From contig NZ_JAKWJU010000002.1 in NCBI RefSeq assembly GCF_022524345.1, forward strand, positions 4,564,501 through 4,628,500: a DNA stretch of 64,000 nucleotides, given 5' to 3'. The first letter of the stretch is position 1. Every line of letters begins with the position of its first letter. The position numbers were made by a program, and so were the translations under genes. Source of the stretch: Streptomyces marispadix (lineage in GTDB: Bacteria; Actinomycetota; Actinomycetes; Streptomycetales; Streptomycetaceae). The notes beneath the pieces were generated by a model. It was not told where the DNA came from. It made no database searches and saw only the letters and a program-made list of their open reading frames with translations. Below, piece by piece: positions 37,248 to 46,357 of the stretch.

Positions 37248-37263
37248 GTTCCGATAACGGAAC
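37248..37263. promoter_or_regulatory. Palindrome GTTCCG-ATAA-CGGAAC between dasR and dasA
   Basis: Perfect 6-4-6 inverted repeat in the divergent promoter region. Its right half, GATAACGGAAC, recurs exactly at 36050-36060 in front of the DUF3311-symporter pair. It is unlike the dre site, so a different regulator is likely. Confidence 0.5.
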
Positions 37264-37285
37264 CCCCGGCTTGGTTTCTGCACCG

Positions 37286-37342
37286 TTGACACCCTTATAG
37301 GTCTAGGCCAAGCTGCGAACTGGTCTAAACCATTAGACCAGT
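37286..37342 (+). promoter_or_regulatory. dasA promoter region with dre-type DasR sites
   Basis: TTGACA (37286-37291) is a good -35. Two dre-like sites follow: ATAGGTCTAGGCCAAG (37297-37312) and ACTGGTCTAAACCATT (37319-37334). The second continues into TTAGACCAGT, making ACTGGTCTAA-ACCA-TTAGACCAGT (37319-37342), a perfect 10-4-10 inverted repeat. The dre consensus is ACTGGTCTAGACCAGT. The rest of the 330-bp region holds no gene. Confidence 0.85.
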
Positions 37343-37368
37343 TCAAGCAGTCCGTTGGGGAGGATGCC

Positions 37369-38637
37369 GTGAGACGAGGACTCGTCGCCGCGACCGTGAT
37401 CGCGGCTCTGACGGCGGGTGTTGCCGCCTGCGGGCCGGGCGGTGAGGGCAAGTCCGGTGCCGACGGCTTCAAGGGGCAGACGCTGACGCTCTGGGCCATG
37501 GACGGCTCGACGCCCGAGAAGTGGCAGAAGGACGTGAAGGCGGCCTTCGAGAAGAAGACCGGCGCCAAGCTGAAGCTCGAAGTGCAGCAGTGGAACGGCA
37601 TCCAGCAGAAGTTGACCACCGCGCTCTCCGAACCCGAGCCGCCGGACGTCGTGGAGGTCGGGAACACCCAGACACCCGCGTACGCGAAGACCGGCGGCCT
37701 CGCCGATCTGAGCGATCTGAGGAAGACGATCGGCAAGGACTGGACGGAGTCCGTCAACAAGTCGGCCGTCTACGGCGGCAAGCAGTACGCGGCCCCCTGG
37801 TACACGGTCAACCGCACCGTCATCTACAACAAGCGGATCTGGGCGGAGGCGGGCGTCGACAAGACCCCGAAGACCCGCGCCGAGTTCTTCGACGCCCTCG
37901 ACGCCATCAAGCGGAAGACCGACGCCGAACCGCTCTATCTCCCCGGCCAGAACTGGTACTTCTTCGACGGCCTCCTCATCGGCGAGCACGCAGACCTCGT
38001 CAGGAAGCAGGGCGGCAAGTGGGTGTCCGACCTCTCGAACCCCAAGGTCGGCGCCGCCATGAGGACCTATGAGAAGTACGCGTCGTACTCGAAGGCGCCC
38101 AAGGACAAGGACGAGGCGACACCGCAGCAGGCCGAGGTCTTCGCCAAGGGCAAGACGGGCGCCTTCATCGGGCTCGGCTGGGAGGCGGCGACCGCGATCA
38201 AGGCCAATCCGAAGATCGAGAAGGACATCGGGTACTTCACCATCCCAGGTGAGAAGGCCGGCAAGCCCGAGGGCGTCTTCCTCGGCGGCTCCAATCTGGC
38301 CGTCGCCGCGGGCAGCGAGAAGCAGGAACTCGCAAGGGAGTTCCTCAAGATCGCGCTGTCCGACGAGTTCGAGGGCGCGCTCGCCGAGGAGGGCGGCGTC
38401 ATCCCCAACAAGGAGTCCCTCCAGAAGAAGGTCGAGGGCAACCCGGCCGCCGAGACCGCCGCACCCGCCGTCGCCGGCGGCGGACTGACGCCGCTCATCC
38501 CGCAGTGGGCGGCCGTGGAGAACCCGCCCAACCCCGTCAAGCGCTATATGACGGCCGTGCTCAAGGGGAAGTCGCACGCCGCCGCTGCCGCCTCCGTCGA
38601 GGACGAGTTCAACAAGAGGCTGTCGCAGAAGCAGTGA
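37369..38637 (+). CDS. dasA: DasA, N,N'-diacetylchitobiose-binding lipoprotein of ABC importer
   Basis: 422 aa from GTG 37369. Lipobox LTAGVAAC puts the lipidated Cys near residue 22. The rest is a family 1 solute-binding protein (LTLWAMDGSTPEKWQKDVKAAF, PPDVVEVGNTQTPAY). Known role in Streptomyces: capture of chitobiose for uptake by DasBC, repressed by DasR. Its expression is probably higher than that of dasB; a 10-bp hairpin lies in the 119-bp gap after it. Confidence 0.93.
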   Translation: MRRGLVAATVIAALTAGVAACGPGGEGKSGADGFKGQTLTLWAMDGSTPEKWQKDVKAAFEKKTGAKLKLEVQQWNGIQQKLTTALSEPEPPDVVEVGNTQTPAYAKTGGLADLSDLRKTIGKDWTESVNKSAVYGGKQYAAPWYTVNRTVIYNKRIWAEAGVDKTPKTRAEFFDALDAIKRKTDAEPLYLPGQNWYFFDGLLIGEHADLVRKQGGKWVSDLSNPKVGAAMRTYEKYASYSKAPKDKDEATPQQAEVFAKGKTGAFIGLGWEAATAIKANPKIEKDIGYFTIPGEKAGKPEGVFLGGSNLAVAAGSEKQELAREFLKIALSDEFEGALAEEGGVIPNKESLQKKVEGNPAAETAAPAVAGGGLTPLIPQWAAVENPPNPVKRYMTAVLKGKSHAAAAASVEDEFNKRLSQKQ

Positions 38638-38662
38638 CGTCCCGCCGGGCTGCCGGGGTGCA

Positions 38663-38698
38663 GGCAGTCGTGTTGCCGGAGGGGGTGGCACGACTGCC
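38663..38698 (+). terminator. Intercistronic hairpin between dasA and dasB
   Basis: Stem GGCAGTCGTG/CACGACTGCC, 10 bp, loop 16. Position after a binding-protein gene suggests attenuation or mRNA stabilisation. Confidence 0.5.
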
Positions 38699-38756
38699 GG
38701 CACACCGGCAGCCCGGGCCCGGGCTCTACGACCGACTGAGCCGAGCTGGAGCAGAG

Positions 38757-39809
38757 ATGTCAGTGCGAACCCATGACACGCCGCAGGCGGAGCGGGGCAC
38801 GCCGTCCGCCACGTCCAACGGCGGCCCGCAGAGCAGCCGTCCGCAGAGCAGCGGCGCGAGAGTCCGCGGCAAGGGCGACGCCGACGGCAGGGGCGGACGC
38901 AGAGGCGGGAGCGACGGCGGCGGCACACGCGCCCTTCCGTATCTGCTGCTGCTCCCCGCGCTCGCGGCCACCGCAGTGCTGCTGGGCTGGCCGCTGCTGA
39001 TGAACGGCCTGCTGTCCTTCCAGAACCTCAACATGACGCAGCTCATCCAGCACGTCACCGAGTGGGCCGGGTGGGACAACTACCGAACGACGCTGGGCAG
39101 TTCGGACTTCTGGCGGGTCACCCTGCGGTCGGTGCTCTTCACCGCCGCCAACGTCGTGATGATCATGGTGTTCGGCACCCTTACCGGACTGCTGCTCGCC
39201 AGACTCGGACCGCGCATGCGGCTGCTGCTCTGCGCGGGCCTCGTACTGGCCTGGGCGATGCCCGTCATCGCCGCGACGACCGTCTACCAGTGGCTGTTCG
39301 CACAGCGCTTCGGCGTCGTCAACTGGGTGCTCGACGCCCTGGGCTGGCACTCCATGGCGGGCTTCAACTGGACCGGCGGACAGCTCTCCACGTTCTTCGT
39401 CATCTCGCTGCTCCTCGTGTGGACGTCGGTGCCGTTCGTCGCGATCAACCTCTACGCCGCGACGACCACGATCCCCGGAGAGCTCTACGAGGCGGCGGCA
39501 CTGGACGGCGCGGGCGCCGCGCAGAGCTTCGCCACGGTGACGCTGCCGTTCCTCAAGCCGTTCCTGCTGGTGACGACGTTCCTCGAAGTGATCTGGATAT
39601 TCAAGGCGTTCCCGCACGTCTTCGCCGTCAACGAGGGCGGCCCCGACCGTCTCACCGAGACCCTGCCCGTCTACGCCTTCGTAGAGGGCGTGGGCAACCA
39701 GCACTACGGCACGGGCGCGGCCGTCTCCGTCCTCACGATCGTGATCCTGCTGGCGCTGATGTCGTACTACCTGCGCGCGGTGATGCGCCAAGAGGAGGGC
39801 GAGAAGTGA
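38757..39809 (+). CDS. dasB: DasB, ABC sugar importer membrane subunit
   Basis: 350 aa. A disordered Gly/Arg/Ser-rich N-terminus of about 58 residues is followed by six membrane helices. The ABC permease EAA loop is ELYEAAALDGAGAAQSFATVTLPFLKP, which contacts the ATPase; no ATPase gene is here, in line with the shared MsiK ATPase known for Streptomyces sugar importers. It overlaps dasC (GTGA). Confidence 0.93.
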   Translation: MSVRTHDTPQAERGTPSATSNGGPQSSRPQSSGARVRGKGDADGRGGRRGGSDGGGTRALPYLLLLPALAATAVLLGWPLLMNGLLSFQNLNMTQLIQHVTEWAGWDNYRTTLGSSDFWRVTLRSVLFTAANVVMIMVFGTLTGLLLARLGPRMRLLLCAGLVLAWAMPVIAATTVYQWLFAQRFGVVNWVLDALGWHSMAGFNWTGGQLSTFFVISLLLVWTSVPFVAINLYAATTTIPGELYEAAALDGAGAAQSFATVTLPFLKPFLLVTTFLEVIWIFKAFPHVFAVNEGGPDRLTETLPVYAFVEGVGNQHYGTGAAVSVLTIVILLALMSYYLRAVMRQEEGEK

Positions 39810-40765
39810 AAGCCGCCGACGCGGTGGAGAGCCGCAACCCGGTGAACCACGAAGGTGCGTCGCAGACCGGGGGTTCGGTGAACGCCGGGGGCGCGGCGAG
39901 GCCGGCACCGGCGTCCGCGCCCGCGCGGACGGGCGGGCGCATGCGCGTCTGGGCCGGCCTCTGGCCGAACGCGACCGCACTCGTGCTCTTCGCGTTCTTC
40001 GTCTTCCCCGTGTACTGGATGTTCAACACGGCGTTCAAACCGGACCGGGACGTCCTCAGCGACACCCCGGTCTGGTTCCCGTCACGTCCCACGCTCGACC
40101 ACTTCGCCACCGCGGTCCAGGCCGACAACTTCCTCACGCTGGTGCGCAATTCGGTCACCGTGACGCTGCTCGCCGTCGGATTCGCGCTGCTCGTCGCGCT
40201 CTTCGCCGCGTTCGCTCTCGCGCGCATGCGCTTCGCGGGACGCAGAAGCATCGTGCTGATCTTCATGATCGCGCAGATGGCGCCCTGGGAGGTCATGGTC
40301 ATCGCCGTCTATATGACCGTGCGCGACGCGGAGATGCTCGACAGCCTCGTACCGCTCACGCTCTTCTACACCGCGATGGTGCTGCCGCTGACGGTGCTGA
40401 CGCTGCGCGGCTACGTCGCCGCCGTACCGAAGGAACTGGAGGAGTCGGCGATGGTGGACGGCTGCGGACGCGCACAGGCGTTCCGCAGGGTGATCTTCCC
40501 GCTGCTCGCCCCCGGGCTCATGGCCACCTCGCTCTTCGGATTCATCACCGCCTGGAACGAGTTCCCGATGGTGCTCATCCTCAACAAGGACGCGGGAGCC
40601 CAGACCCTTCCGCTGTGGCTGTCGGGATTCCAGACGGCGTTCGGGGACGACTGGGGCGCCACCATGGCCGCCGCGTCCCTGTTCGCGCTGCCCGTACTGC
40701 TGCTCTTCCTCTACTTGCAGCGGAAGGCCGTCAGCGGGCTCACGGCCGGTGCCGTGAAGGGATAG
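39806..40765 (+). CDS. dasC: DasC, ABC sugar importer membrane subunit
   Basis: 319 aa from GTG 39806, overlapping the dasB stop. A ~45-residue disordered leader precedes six helices (LFAFFVFPVYWMFNTAFKP at the start). EAA loop: ELEESAMVDGCGRAQAFRRVIFPLLAPG. Forms the heterodimeric channel with DasB. Confidence 0.93.
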   Translation: MKAADAVESRNPVNHEGASQTGGSVNAGGAARPAPASAPARTGGRMRVWAGLWPNATALVLFAFFVFPVYWMFNTAFKPDRDVLSDTPVWFPSRPTLDHFATAVQADNFLTLVRNSVTVTLLAVGFALLVALFAAFALARMRFAGRRSIVLIFMIAQMAPWEVMVIAVYMTVRDAEMLDSLVPLTLFYTAMVLPLTVLTLRGYVAAVPKELEESAMVDGCGRAQAFRRVIFPLLAPGLMATSLFGFITAWNEFPMVLILNKDAGAQTLPLWLSGFQTAFGDDWGATMAAASLFALPVLLLFLYLQRKAVSGLTAGAVKG

Positions 40766-41037
40766 GCCGTACCTACCCGGAACCGGTCCCGGACCCCGGC
40801 CCCGGCCCACGGCGCAGGGCCGTACGGCGTCAACTCCCGGGCACACGACGAGCGGAGGGCGATCCGCAAGGCAGACGAACCGCGGGCAAGCCGATCAGGC
40901 ATACCCCACAAGCCTCGCAAGCCTCGCAAGCAACGAGTCACAAGCACCAGCCTCAAGCACGCGCGCCACACGAGCCTCAGCACGAGCCACGACCGATCTA
41001 CCGGCAAAGGGCCTCCAGCGAAGGGACAATGCGCCAC

Positions 41038-42723
41038 ATGACCACGCTCGCCACCGGCACCGAGAGCCTCACCCGCGACGCCCTCACCGTGCTCCAGCCC
41101 GGCTTCACCGGCACCAGCGCCCCCGACTGGCTGCTGCGGCAGCTCGCCGAAGGGCTCACCTCCGTGGGCCTGTTCGGGCGGAACATCGAATCGCCGGAGC
41201 AGCTCGCCGCGCTCACCGCCCAACTCCGCGAGGTACGGCCCGAGGTGCTGGTCGCGATCGACGAGGAGGGCGGCGACGTGACTCGCCTGGAGGCCCGCAC
41301 CGGCTCGTCCTTCCCAGGGAACCTCGCCCTCGGTCACGTCGACGACACCGGTCTCACGCGTGCGGTGGCCGGTGAACTCGGCCGCAGGCTGGCCGCGTGC
41401 GGCGTCAACCTCAACTGGGCCCCGTCCGCCGACGTCAACTCCAACCCCGACAACCCCGTCATCGGAGTCCGCTCCTTCGGCGACGACCCGCGGCTCGTGG
41501 CCCGGCACACCGTGGCGTACGTGGAGGGACTACAGGCGGCGGGCGTCGCGGCCTGCGTGAAGCACTTCCCCGGGCACGGCGACACCGCGGTCGACTCCCA
41601 CCACGCCCTGCCCCGCATCGACGCGGACATGGACACGCTGCGCGAGCGTGAACTCGTCCCGTTCCAGGCGGCGATCGACGCCGGTACCAAGGGCGTGATG
41701 AGCGCGCACATCCTGCTGCCCGCCCTGGACGAGGCACTGCCCGGCACGCTCAGCCCGGCGGCCCTCATGGGTCTGCTACGCGCGTCACGTGAGGACGGCG
41801 GCCTCGGCCACACCGGTCTGATCGTCACCGACGGCATGGAGATGCAGGCCATCTCCGGCACCTACGGCCTGGAGCGCGGCAGCGTGCTCGCCGTCGCGGC
41901 CGGGGCCGACGCCCTGTGTGTCGGCGGGGGACTGTCCGACGAGGAGACGGTCCTGCGGCTGCGCGACGCACTCGTAAAGGCAGTGCGGGACGGCGAGTTG
42001 ACGGAGCAGCGCCTCGCGGACGCCGCGGCACGCGTACGGGCGCTCGCGCGCTGGACGAGGAACGCGCGCACGGCGGCGGAGGCCCCCGCACCCCCGGCTG
42101 CACACCGCGCCTCCGGCAGCGCCCCCGACGTGGGCCTCGAAGCCGCCCGCCGTGCCCTGACCGTCACCGTCCCGCAGGCGGACCCCGGCAAGGAGACGTC
42201 CGGCGGCGAGACGCCCGGCCACGGATCATCCGGCGGCGGCGCCCGTCGAGCCCGGCAGCCGCTCACCGAGCCCCCGTTCGTCGCCTCGTTCACCCCGGCC
42301 GCGAACATCGCCGTAGGCGGGGAGACCCCCTGGGGAGTCGCCGCCGAACTCGCACGGCTGCTGCCGGGCACGGCCGCCGGAACATACGGACCCGACGGCG
42401 GCGAAGGCGAAAGCAGCACGGGCAGCACGGGCACCACGGGCGGCACGGCCGCCACAGGCGGTGAGTCCGCACTGGTCGCAAGCGTGCTCGCCGATGCGGC
42501 GGACCGTAGGATCGTCGCCGTGGTACGCGACGTGCACCGTCATCCGTGGATGGCCGACGCCCTGGAGGCCCTGCTCGCCGCACGCCCGGAGACCGTCGTG
42601 GTCGAGATGGGAGTGCCGCAGGCGCCGCCCTCGGGAGCGCTGCACATCGCCACCCATGGAGCCGCTCGCGTATGCGGACGGGCCGCCGCCGAGGTCATCG
42701 CCGGTGAGGCCGCAGGCGGCTGA
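41038..42723 (+). CDS. dasD: DasD, family 3 glycoside hydrolase (NagZ-like beta-N-acetylglucosaminidase)
   Basis: 561 aa from ATG 41038 (MTTLATGTESL); ATG 41029 is possible, AAGGGA lies before both. The TIM-barrel has VLVAIDEEGGDVTRL, the NagZ His/Asp loop KHFPGHGDTAVDSHHALP, and the nucleophile Asp in LIVTDGMEMQAI. No signal peptide, so it acts in the cytoplasm on imported chitobiose. A second domain (about 400-561) contains Gly/Ser/Thr-rich stretches that look like recent low-complexity growth. The 272-bp gap before it has a short CCTCGCAAG repeat. Confidence 0.9.
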   Translation: MTTLATGTESLTRDALTVLQPGFTGTSAPDWLLRQLAEGLTSVGLFGRNIESPEQLAALTAQLREVRPEVLVAIDEEGGDVTRLEARTGSSFPGNLALGHVDDTGLTRAVAGELGRRLAACGVNLNWAPSADVNSNPDNPVIGVRSFGDDPRLVARHTVAYVEGLQAAGVAACVKHFPGHGDTAVDSHHALPRIDADMDTLRERELVPFQAAIDAGTKGVMSAHILLPALDEALPGTLSPAALMGLLRASREDGGLGHTGLIVTDGMEMQAISGTYGLERGSVLAVAAGADALCVGGGLSDEETVLRLRDALVKAVRDGELTEQRLADAAARVRALARWTRNARTAAEAPAPPAAHRASGSAPDVGLEAARRALTVTVPQADPGKETSGGETPGHGSSGGGARRARQPLTEPPFVASFTPAANIAVGGETPWGVAAELARLLPGTAAGTYGPDGGEGESSTGSTGTTGGTAATGGESALVASVLADAADRRIVAVVRDVHRHPWMADALEALLAARPETVVVEMGVPQAPPSGALHIATHGAARVCGRAAAEVIAGEAAGG

Positions 42724-42778
42724 CGTCCCGCGGCACGTGCCCGCCCACACCCCGACACCTCAACTGGAGGCAGCCACC

Positions 42779-43880
42779 ATGTCCGCCACGTCGGCACCGA
42801 CCCCCGAGCAGTCTTCGTCGACGGAACGGACCGGCAGCGCGCCGGGCCGCGTGATGTCCGGCGAGATGGCCGAAACAGCCGGCCGTGCTGCGGCGCATCC
42901 TCGACGAGGGGGCGCCGCGGATCCGTGAGATCGCCCAGGAGGTCGCCGCCCGCAGCCCCCGCTTCGTACTGCTGACGGCGCGCGGCACGTCCGACAACGC
43001 CGCGCTCTACGCGAAGTATCTGCTGGAGATCCTGCTGGGCAAGCCGTGCGGACTGACGTCGATGTCCACGACCACCGCCTACGGTGCAAGGCCGGATCTC
43101 ACCGACTGCCTCGTCGTCACCGTCAGCCAGTCGGGAGGCTCCCCCGACCTCGTGGCCTCTACGAAGGCGGCACGCGAGGCGGGCGCCCTCACCCTGGCGG
43201 TCACGAACAACTCCGCGTCGCCGCTGGCGGAGGTCAGCGAGTACCACATCGATGTGCTGGCCGGTACGGAGAAGGCGCTGCCCGCGACGAAGACGTACAC
43301 CGCCGAACTCCTCGCCCTGTACCTCTTCGTGGACGGCATGCGCGGCGGCCAGGGCGCCGGCAAGGCCGAACTGCTCCCGGATCTGGCCCAGTCGGTGCTG
43401 GACCGCCAGCCTGAGATCAAGGCGCTCGCCGCGCGCTACCGCTTCGCCGAGCGGATGGTGCTGACCTCACGCGGATACGGCTATCCCACGGCGAAGGAGG
43501 CGGCGCTGAAGCTGATGGAGACCAGCTACATCCCCGCGCTGTCGTACTCGGGCGCCGATCTGCTGCACGGCCCGCTCGCCATGGTCGACAACATCTCGCC
43601 CGTGATCGCCGTCGTCACGGACGGCAAGGGCGGCGAGGCGCTCCAGCCCGTCCTCGGACGGCTGCGCGACCGGGGCGCCGACCTGGTGGTCATCGGCAGC
43701 CGCGAGGAGGTCGACAGGGCGTCGGCCGGTTTCGCGCTGCCAACCGAGGGTCTGCCGGAGGAACTTCAGCCGATCCTGGAGATCATTCCCCTCCAGATGC
43801 TGGCCTACGAGGTCACCATCGCGCGGGGCCAGGACCCGGATTCACCCCGCGCGCTGGCGAAGGTGACCGAGACCCGCTGA
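42779..43880 (+). CDS. nagB: NagB-like SIS-domain sugar-phosphate deaminase/isomerase, with one-base frameshift near the 5' end
   Basis: CTGGAGG eight bases before ATG 42779 is the best start in the area; it yields MSATSAPTPEQSS...MSGEMAE and then goes out of frame. The continuation (QPAVLRRILDEGAPRIREI) is one base off; deleting one A of GAAACAG (42872-42878) joins them into a ~366-aa protein. Open ORF from GTG 42885 codes two SIS domains: ARGTSDNAALYAK, VSQSGGSPDLV, and SRGYGYPTAKEAALKLMET. By remembered gene order after dasD it is the glucosamine-6-phosphate deaminase NagB of Streptomyces, which would make the DasR inducer's sink. Confidence 0.82.
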
Positions 43881-44010
43881 GACCGCCCGCGGGGACCGCC
43901 CGGCCGGATACGACGGGCGGCGGGCCCACACACGTCGGGCCACGGCGCCGGGGCGGGACCCTCAACCCGCCCGGCACCGCAGCCCGATGCCGGAGACCCG
44001 GCGCAATCAG

Positions 44011-44160
44011 GGCAGACGACGTCCGGGCCTCTCTCTGTCCTCCTGTGCGGGGAGGACAGAAGCCTTTGTTACTACGGGTTCATTGTGGACTAGACCACCT
44101 TGTCTGTCCATGCCATGCCTGTTTTTCATCACGAGACGACGAAGTCGGGGCCTCTTCGGC
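44011..44160 (+). ncRNA. Candidate small RNA upstream of the histidine kinase (scr5239-like)
   Basis: A 372-bp gap between nagB and the kinase holds no credible gene. It contains a 10-bp perfect hairpin (TCTGTCCTCC-TGTGCGG-GGAGGACAGA, 44034-44060) and then a non-GC-biased stretch unlike the surroundings. In S. coelicolor a conserved ~159-nt sRNA (scr5239) is known upstream of the homologous kinase gene; I place it here by synteny. Ends are approximate. Confidence 0.5.
44085..44098. promoter_or_regulatory. dre-like DasR site within the candidate sRNA region
   Basis: GTGGACTAGACCAC differs at one central position from the dre core TGGTCTAGACCA. DasR and its operon lie 5-7 kb away. Confidence 0.5.
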
Positions 44161-44252
44161 TACGGATTCCGTCGTGTCCGTACACCGTCCGTGGGCGGCC
44201 CCGCGAAGGCGGTCCCGGCCGCCCGTTCACGTCCGCCGGTAGGCTCGCCGGT

Positions 44253-45743
44253 GTGCCCTCGATGAACGACCTCGTACGCCAGCACACGGCCCTCTCGGAC
44301 GCCGATCTGGAGTGGCTGCATCTGCTGATCTCCGAATGGCAGCTCCTGTCGGACCTCTCCTTCGCGGATCTCGTGCTGTGGGTCCCCACGCGTGACGGCA
44401 CTCGCTACGTCTCCGTCGCACAGATGCGGCCGAACACCGGGCCCACGTCCCACCAGGACGACATGGTCGGCCACCTCGTGCCGCGCGGCAGGCGCCCCCT
44501 GCTGGACGCCGCGCTCGACGAGGGCAGGATCGTGCGCGAGGGCGACCCCGAGTGGCGCGAGGAGGTGCCGGTACGGGTCGAGTCGATCCCGGTGTGCCGC
44601 GAGGGCCGCGTCCTCGGCGTCATCGCCCGCAACACCAACCTGCTGACCGTACGCACCCCGAGCCGGCTCGAACTCACGTATCTCCAGAGCGCGTCGGACC
44701 TCGCACAGATGATCGCGGCGGGCTCCTTCCCCTTCCTGGGGCAGCAGCTCGACATCGATCACCTTCCCCGCGTCGGCGACGGCCTGATCCGGCTCGACTC
44801 CGACGGCGTCGTCCAGTACGCAAGCCCCAACGCCCTCTCCGCGTACCACCGCCTCGGTCTCGCCACCGAGATCGTGGGGCTCCACCTCGGCCAGGTCACC
44901 GCCGAACTGGCGCCCTCGCGCGCCCCGGTCGACGAGGCACTGGTGAAGCTCGCCAGCGGATGGGCACCGCGCGGCGCCGAAGTAGAGGCCAACGACTGCG
45001 TCGTACAGCTTCGCGCCATCCCGCTCGAACCGAAGGGCACCCGCATCGGTTCGCTCATCCTGCTGCGCGACATCACCGAAGTACGGCGGCGCGAGCGGGA
45101 GTTGATGACGAAGGACGCGACGATCCGGGAGATCCACCACCGGGTCAAGAACAACCTTCAGACGGTAGCCGCACTGCTGCGTCTCCAGGCCCGCCGCATG
45201 GACTCCGACCGCGGCCGCGACGCGCTCAACGAGGCGGTGCGCAGGGTCGGTTCGATCGCCATCGTGCACGAGACGCTTTCGCAGACCCTGGACGAGAGCG
45301 TCGAGTTCGACGAGATCGCCGACCGCGTGCTGGCGATGGTGGCGGAGATCTCACCCGGCCGTGTCACCGGCCATCGCACGGGCCACTTCGGGGTGTTGGA
45401 GGCCGAGGTCGCCACACCGCTGTCCATGGTCCTCACGGAGGTCCTCCAGAACGCCCTGGAACACGGCTTCGGCCAGGGCGAACAGGGCACCGTCGAGGTC
45501 GGCGCCGTACGTACGGCAGGGAAGGGCAAACAGCCGGGCAGGCTGCTGGTCACGGTCCAGGACGACGGGCGAGGCCTGCCCGAGGACTTCGACCCCAAGC
45601 ACACGGGCAACCTGGGCTTGCAGATCGTACGGACGCTTGTGGAGGGCGAGTTGGGCGGCGAGTTCGACATGGTGCCAGCGCCCTCGGGCGGCACCCGTGT
45701 GGTCTTCGACCTTCCCGTCTCCGTGGAGAAGCGCGAACGCTGA
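44253..45743 (+). CDS. PdtaS-like sensor histidine kinase (HisKA_2/HWE type)
   Basis: 496 aa from GTG 44253 (MPSMNDLVRQHTAL). Order: GAF-like domain (about 10-160), PAS-like domain (about 195-300, GDGLIRLDSDGVVQYASPNALSAYHR), then the phosphoacceptor EIHHRVKNNLQTVAALLRLQARR (His in HHRVKNN) and an ATPase domain with ITEVLQNALEHGFG, DDGRGLP and TGNLGLQIV. Very like the mycobacterial PdtaS. No membrane helix, so it senses cytosolic signals. No response regulator is next to it; in relatives the ANTAR-type partner lies elsewhere. Confidence 0.92.
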   Translation: MPSMNDLVRQHTALSDADLEWLHLLISEWQLLSDLSFADLVLWVPTRDGTRYVSVAQMRPNTGPTSHQDDMVGHLVPRGRRPLLDAALDEGRIVREGDPEWREEVPVRVESIPVCREGRVLGVIARNTNLLTVRTPSRLELTYLQSASDLAQMIAAGSFPFLGQQLDIDHLPRVGDGLIRLDSDGVVQYASPNALSAYHRLGLATEIVGLHLGQVTAELAPSRAPVDEALVKLASGWAPRGAEVEANDCVVQLRAIPLEPKGTRIGSLILLRDITEVRRRERELMTKDATIREIHHRVKNNLQTVAALLRLQARRMDSDRGRDALNEAVRRVGSIAIVHETLSQTLDESVEFDEIADRVLAMVAEISPGRVTGHRTGHFGVLEAEVATPLSMVLTEVLQNALEHGFGQGEQGTVEVGAVRTAGKGKQPGRLLVTVQDDGRGLPEDFDPKHTGNLGLQIVRTLVEGELGGEFDMVPAPSGGTRVVFDLPVSVEKRER

Positions 45744-45787
45744 CGCCCGGCGATCTCGCCGTCCCGGAACGGACCTGTCCCGGAACG

Positions 45788-45827
45788 GACTTCGAGCCCC
45801 GCTCCTGTGGGAACGGGGCTCGAAGTC
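45788..45827. terminator. Bidirectional terminator between histidine kinase and wblE
   Basis: Perfect 14-bp stem (GACTTCGAGCCCCG), 12-base loop, between two convergent genes. Confidence 0.85.
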
Positions 45828-45904
45828 TGTGTGAACGCGGTGCGCTTCGTGGCACTGCGCGCTGCGGCTCGGGATGCAGCGGGTGGCCGGTGTGGGCGTC
45901 AGTC

Positions 45905-46168
45905 TCAGGCGGTCGCGGCGTTGTTCCGCGCCCGGTTGCGAGCGGCGCGGCGCTTCATGGCGCGGCGCTCGTCCTCGCTGAGGCCCCCCCAGACACCGGA
46001 GTCCTGACCGGACTCCAGGGCCCACTGCAGGCACTGCTCCATGACGGGGCAGCGACGGCAGACGGCCTTCGCTTCCTCGATCTGCAGCAGCGCAGGACCA
46101 GTGTTGCCGATGGGGAAGAACAGCTCGGGGTCTTCCTCGCGGCAAACGGCGTGGTGACGCCAGTCCAT
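45905..46168 (-). CDS. wblE: WhiB-like iron-sulphur protein WblE (WhiB1-type)
   Basis: 87 aa. Four Cys (9, 37, 40, 46) in C-x27-C-x2-C-x5-C hold a 4Fe-4S cluster; GVWGG turn and a basic tail (MKRRAARNRARNN) follow. The sequence is almost that of actinobacterial WhiB1, an essential regulator that binds the housekeeping sigma factor in mycobacteria. Start MDWRHHAVC at ATG 46168 with GAGGAGAGG before it. The leader of about 300 bp has a palindrome and an antisense terminator. Confidence 0.95.
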   Translation of the reverse strand: MDWRHHAVCREEDPELFFPIGNTGPALLQIEEAKAVCRRCPVMEQCLQWALESGQDSGVWGGLSEDERRAMKRRAARNRARNNAATA

Positions 46169-46208
46169 GGCTGCTACCTCTCCTCGTGAGTTGCATTGGC
46201 TTGTGAAT

Positions 46209-46222
46209 GTGAACGCTTTCAC
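46209..46222. promoter_or_regulatory. Palindrome GTGAA-CGCT-TTCAC in the wblE leader
   Basis: Perfect 5-4-5 inverted repeat about 40 bp before the wblE start; candidate operator. Confidence 0.4.
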
Positions 46223-46357
46223 GAATCCTCCCGCAAGGGAAGGGGTGCCGATCGACTGTGATGCGGGTCCCAGTGGAATGAGAGAGAGGATTCGGGCGCC
46301 TAGGGGGCCGCCGTGAGGGGCCGCCCGATCGCCATGAAGAGACTCGCAAACCTCAGC

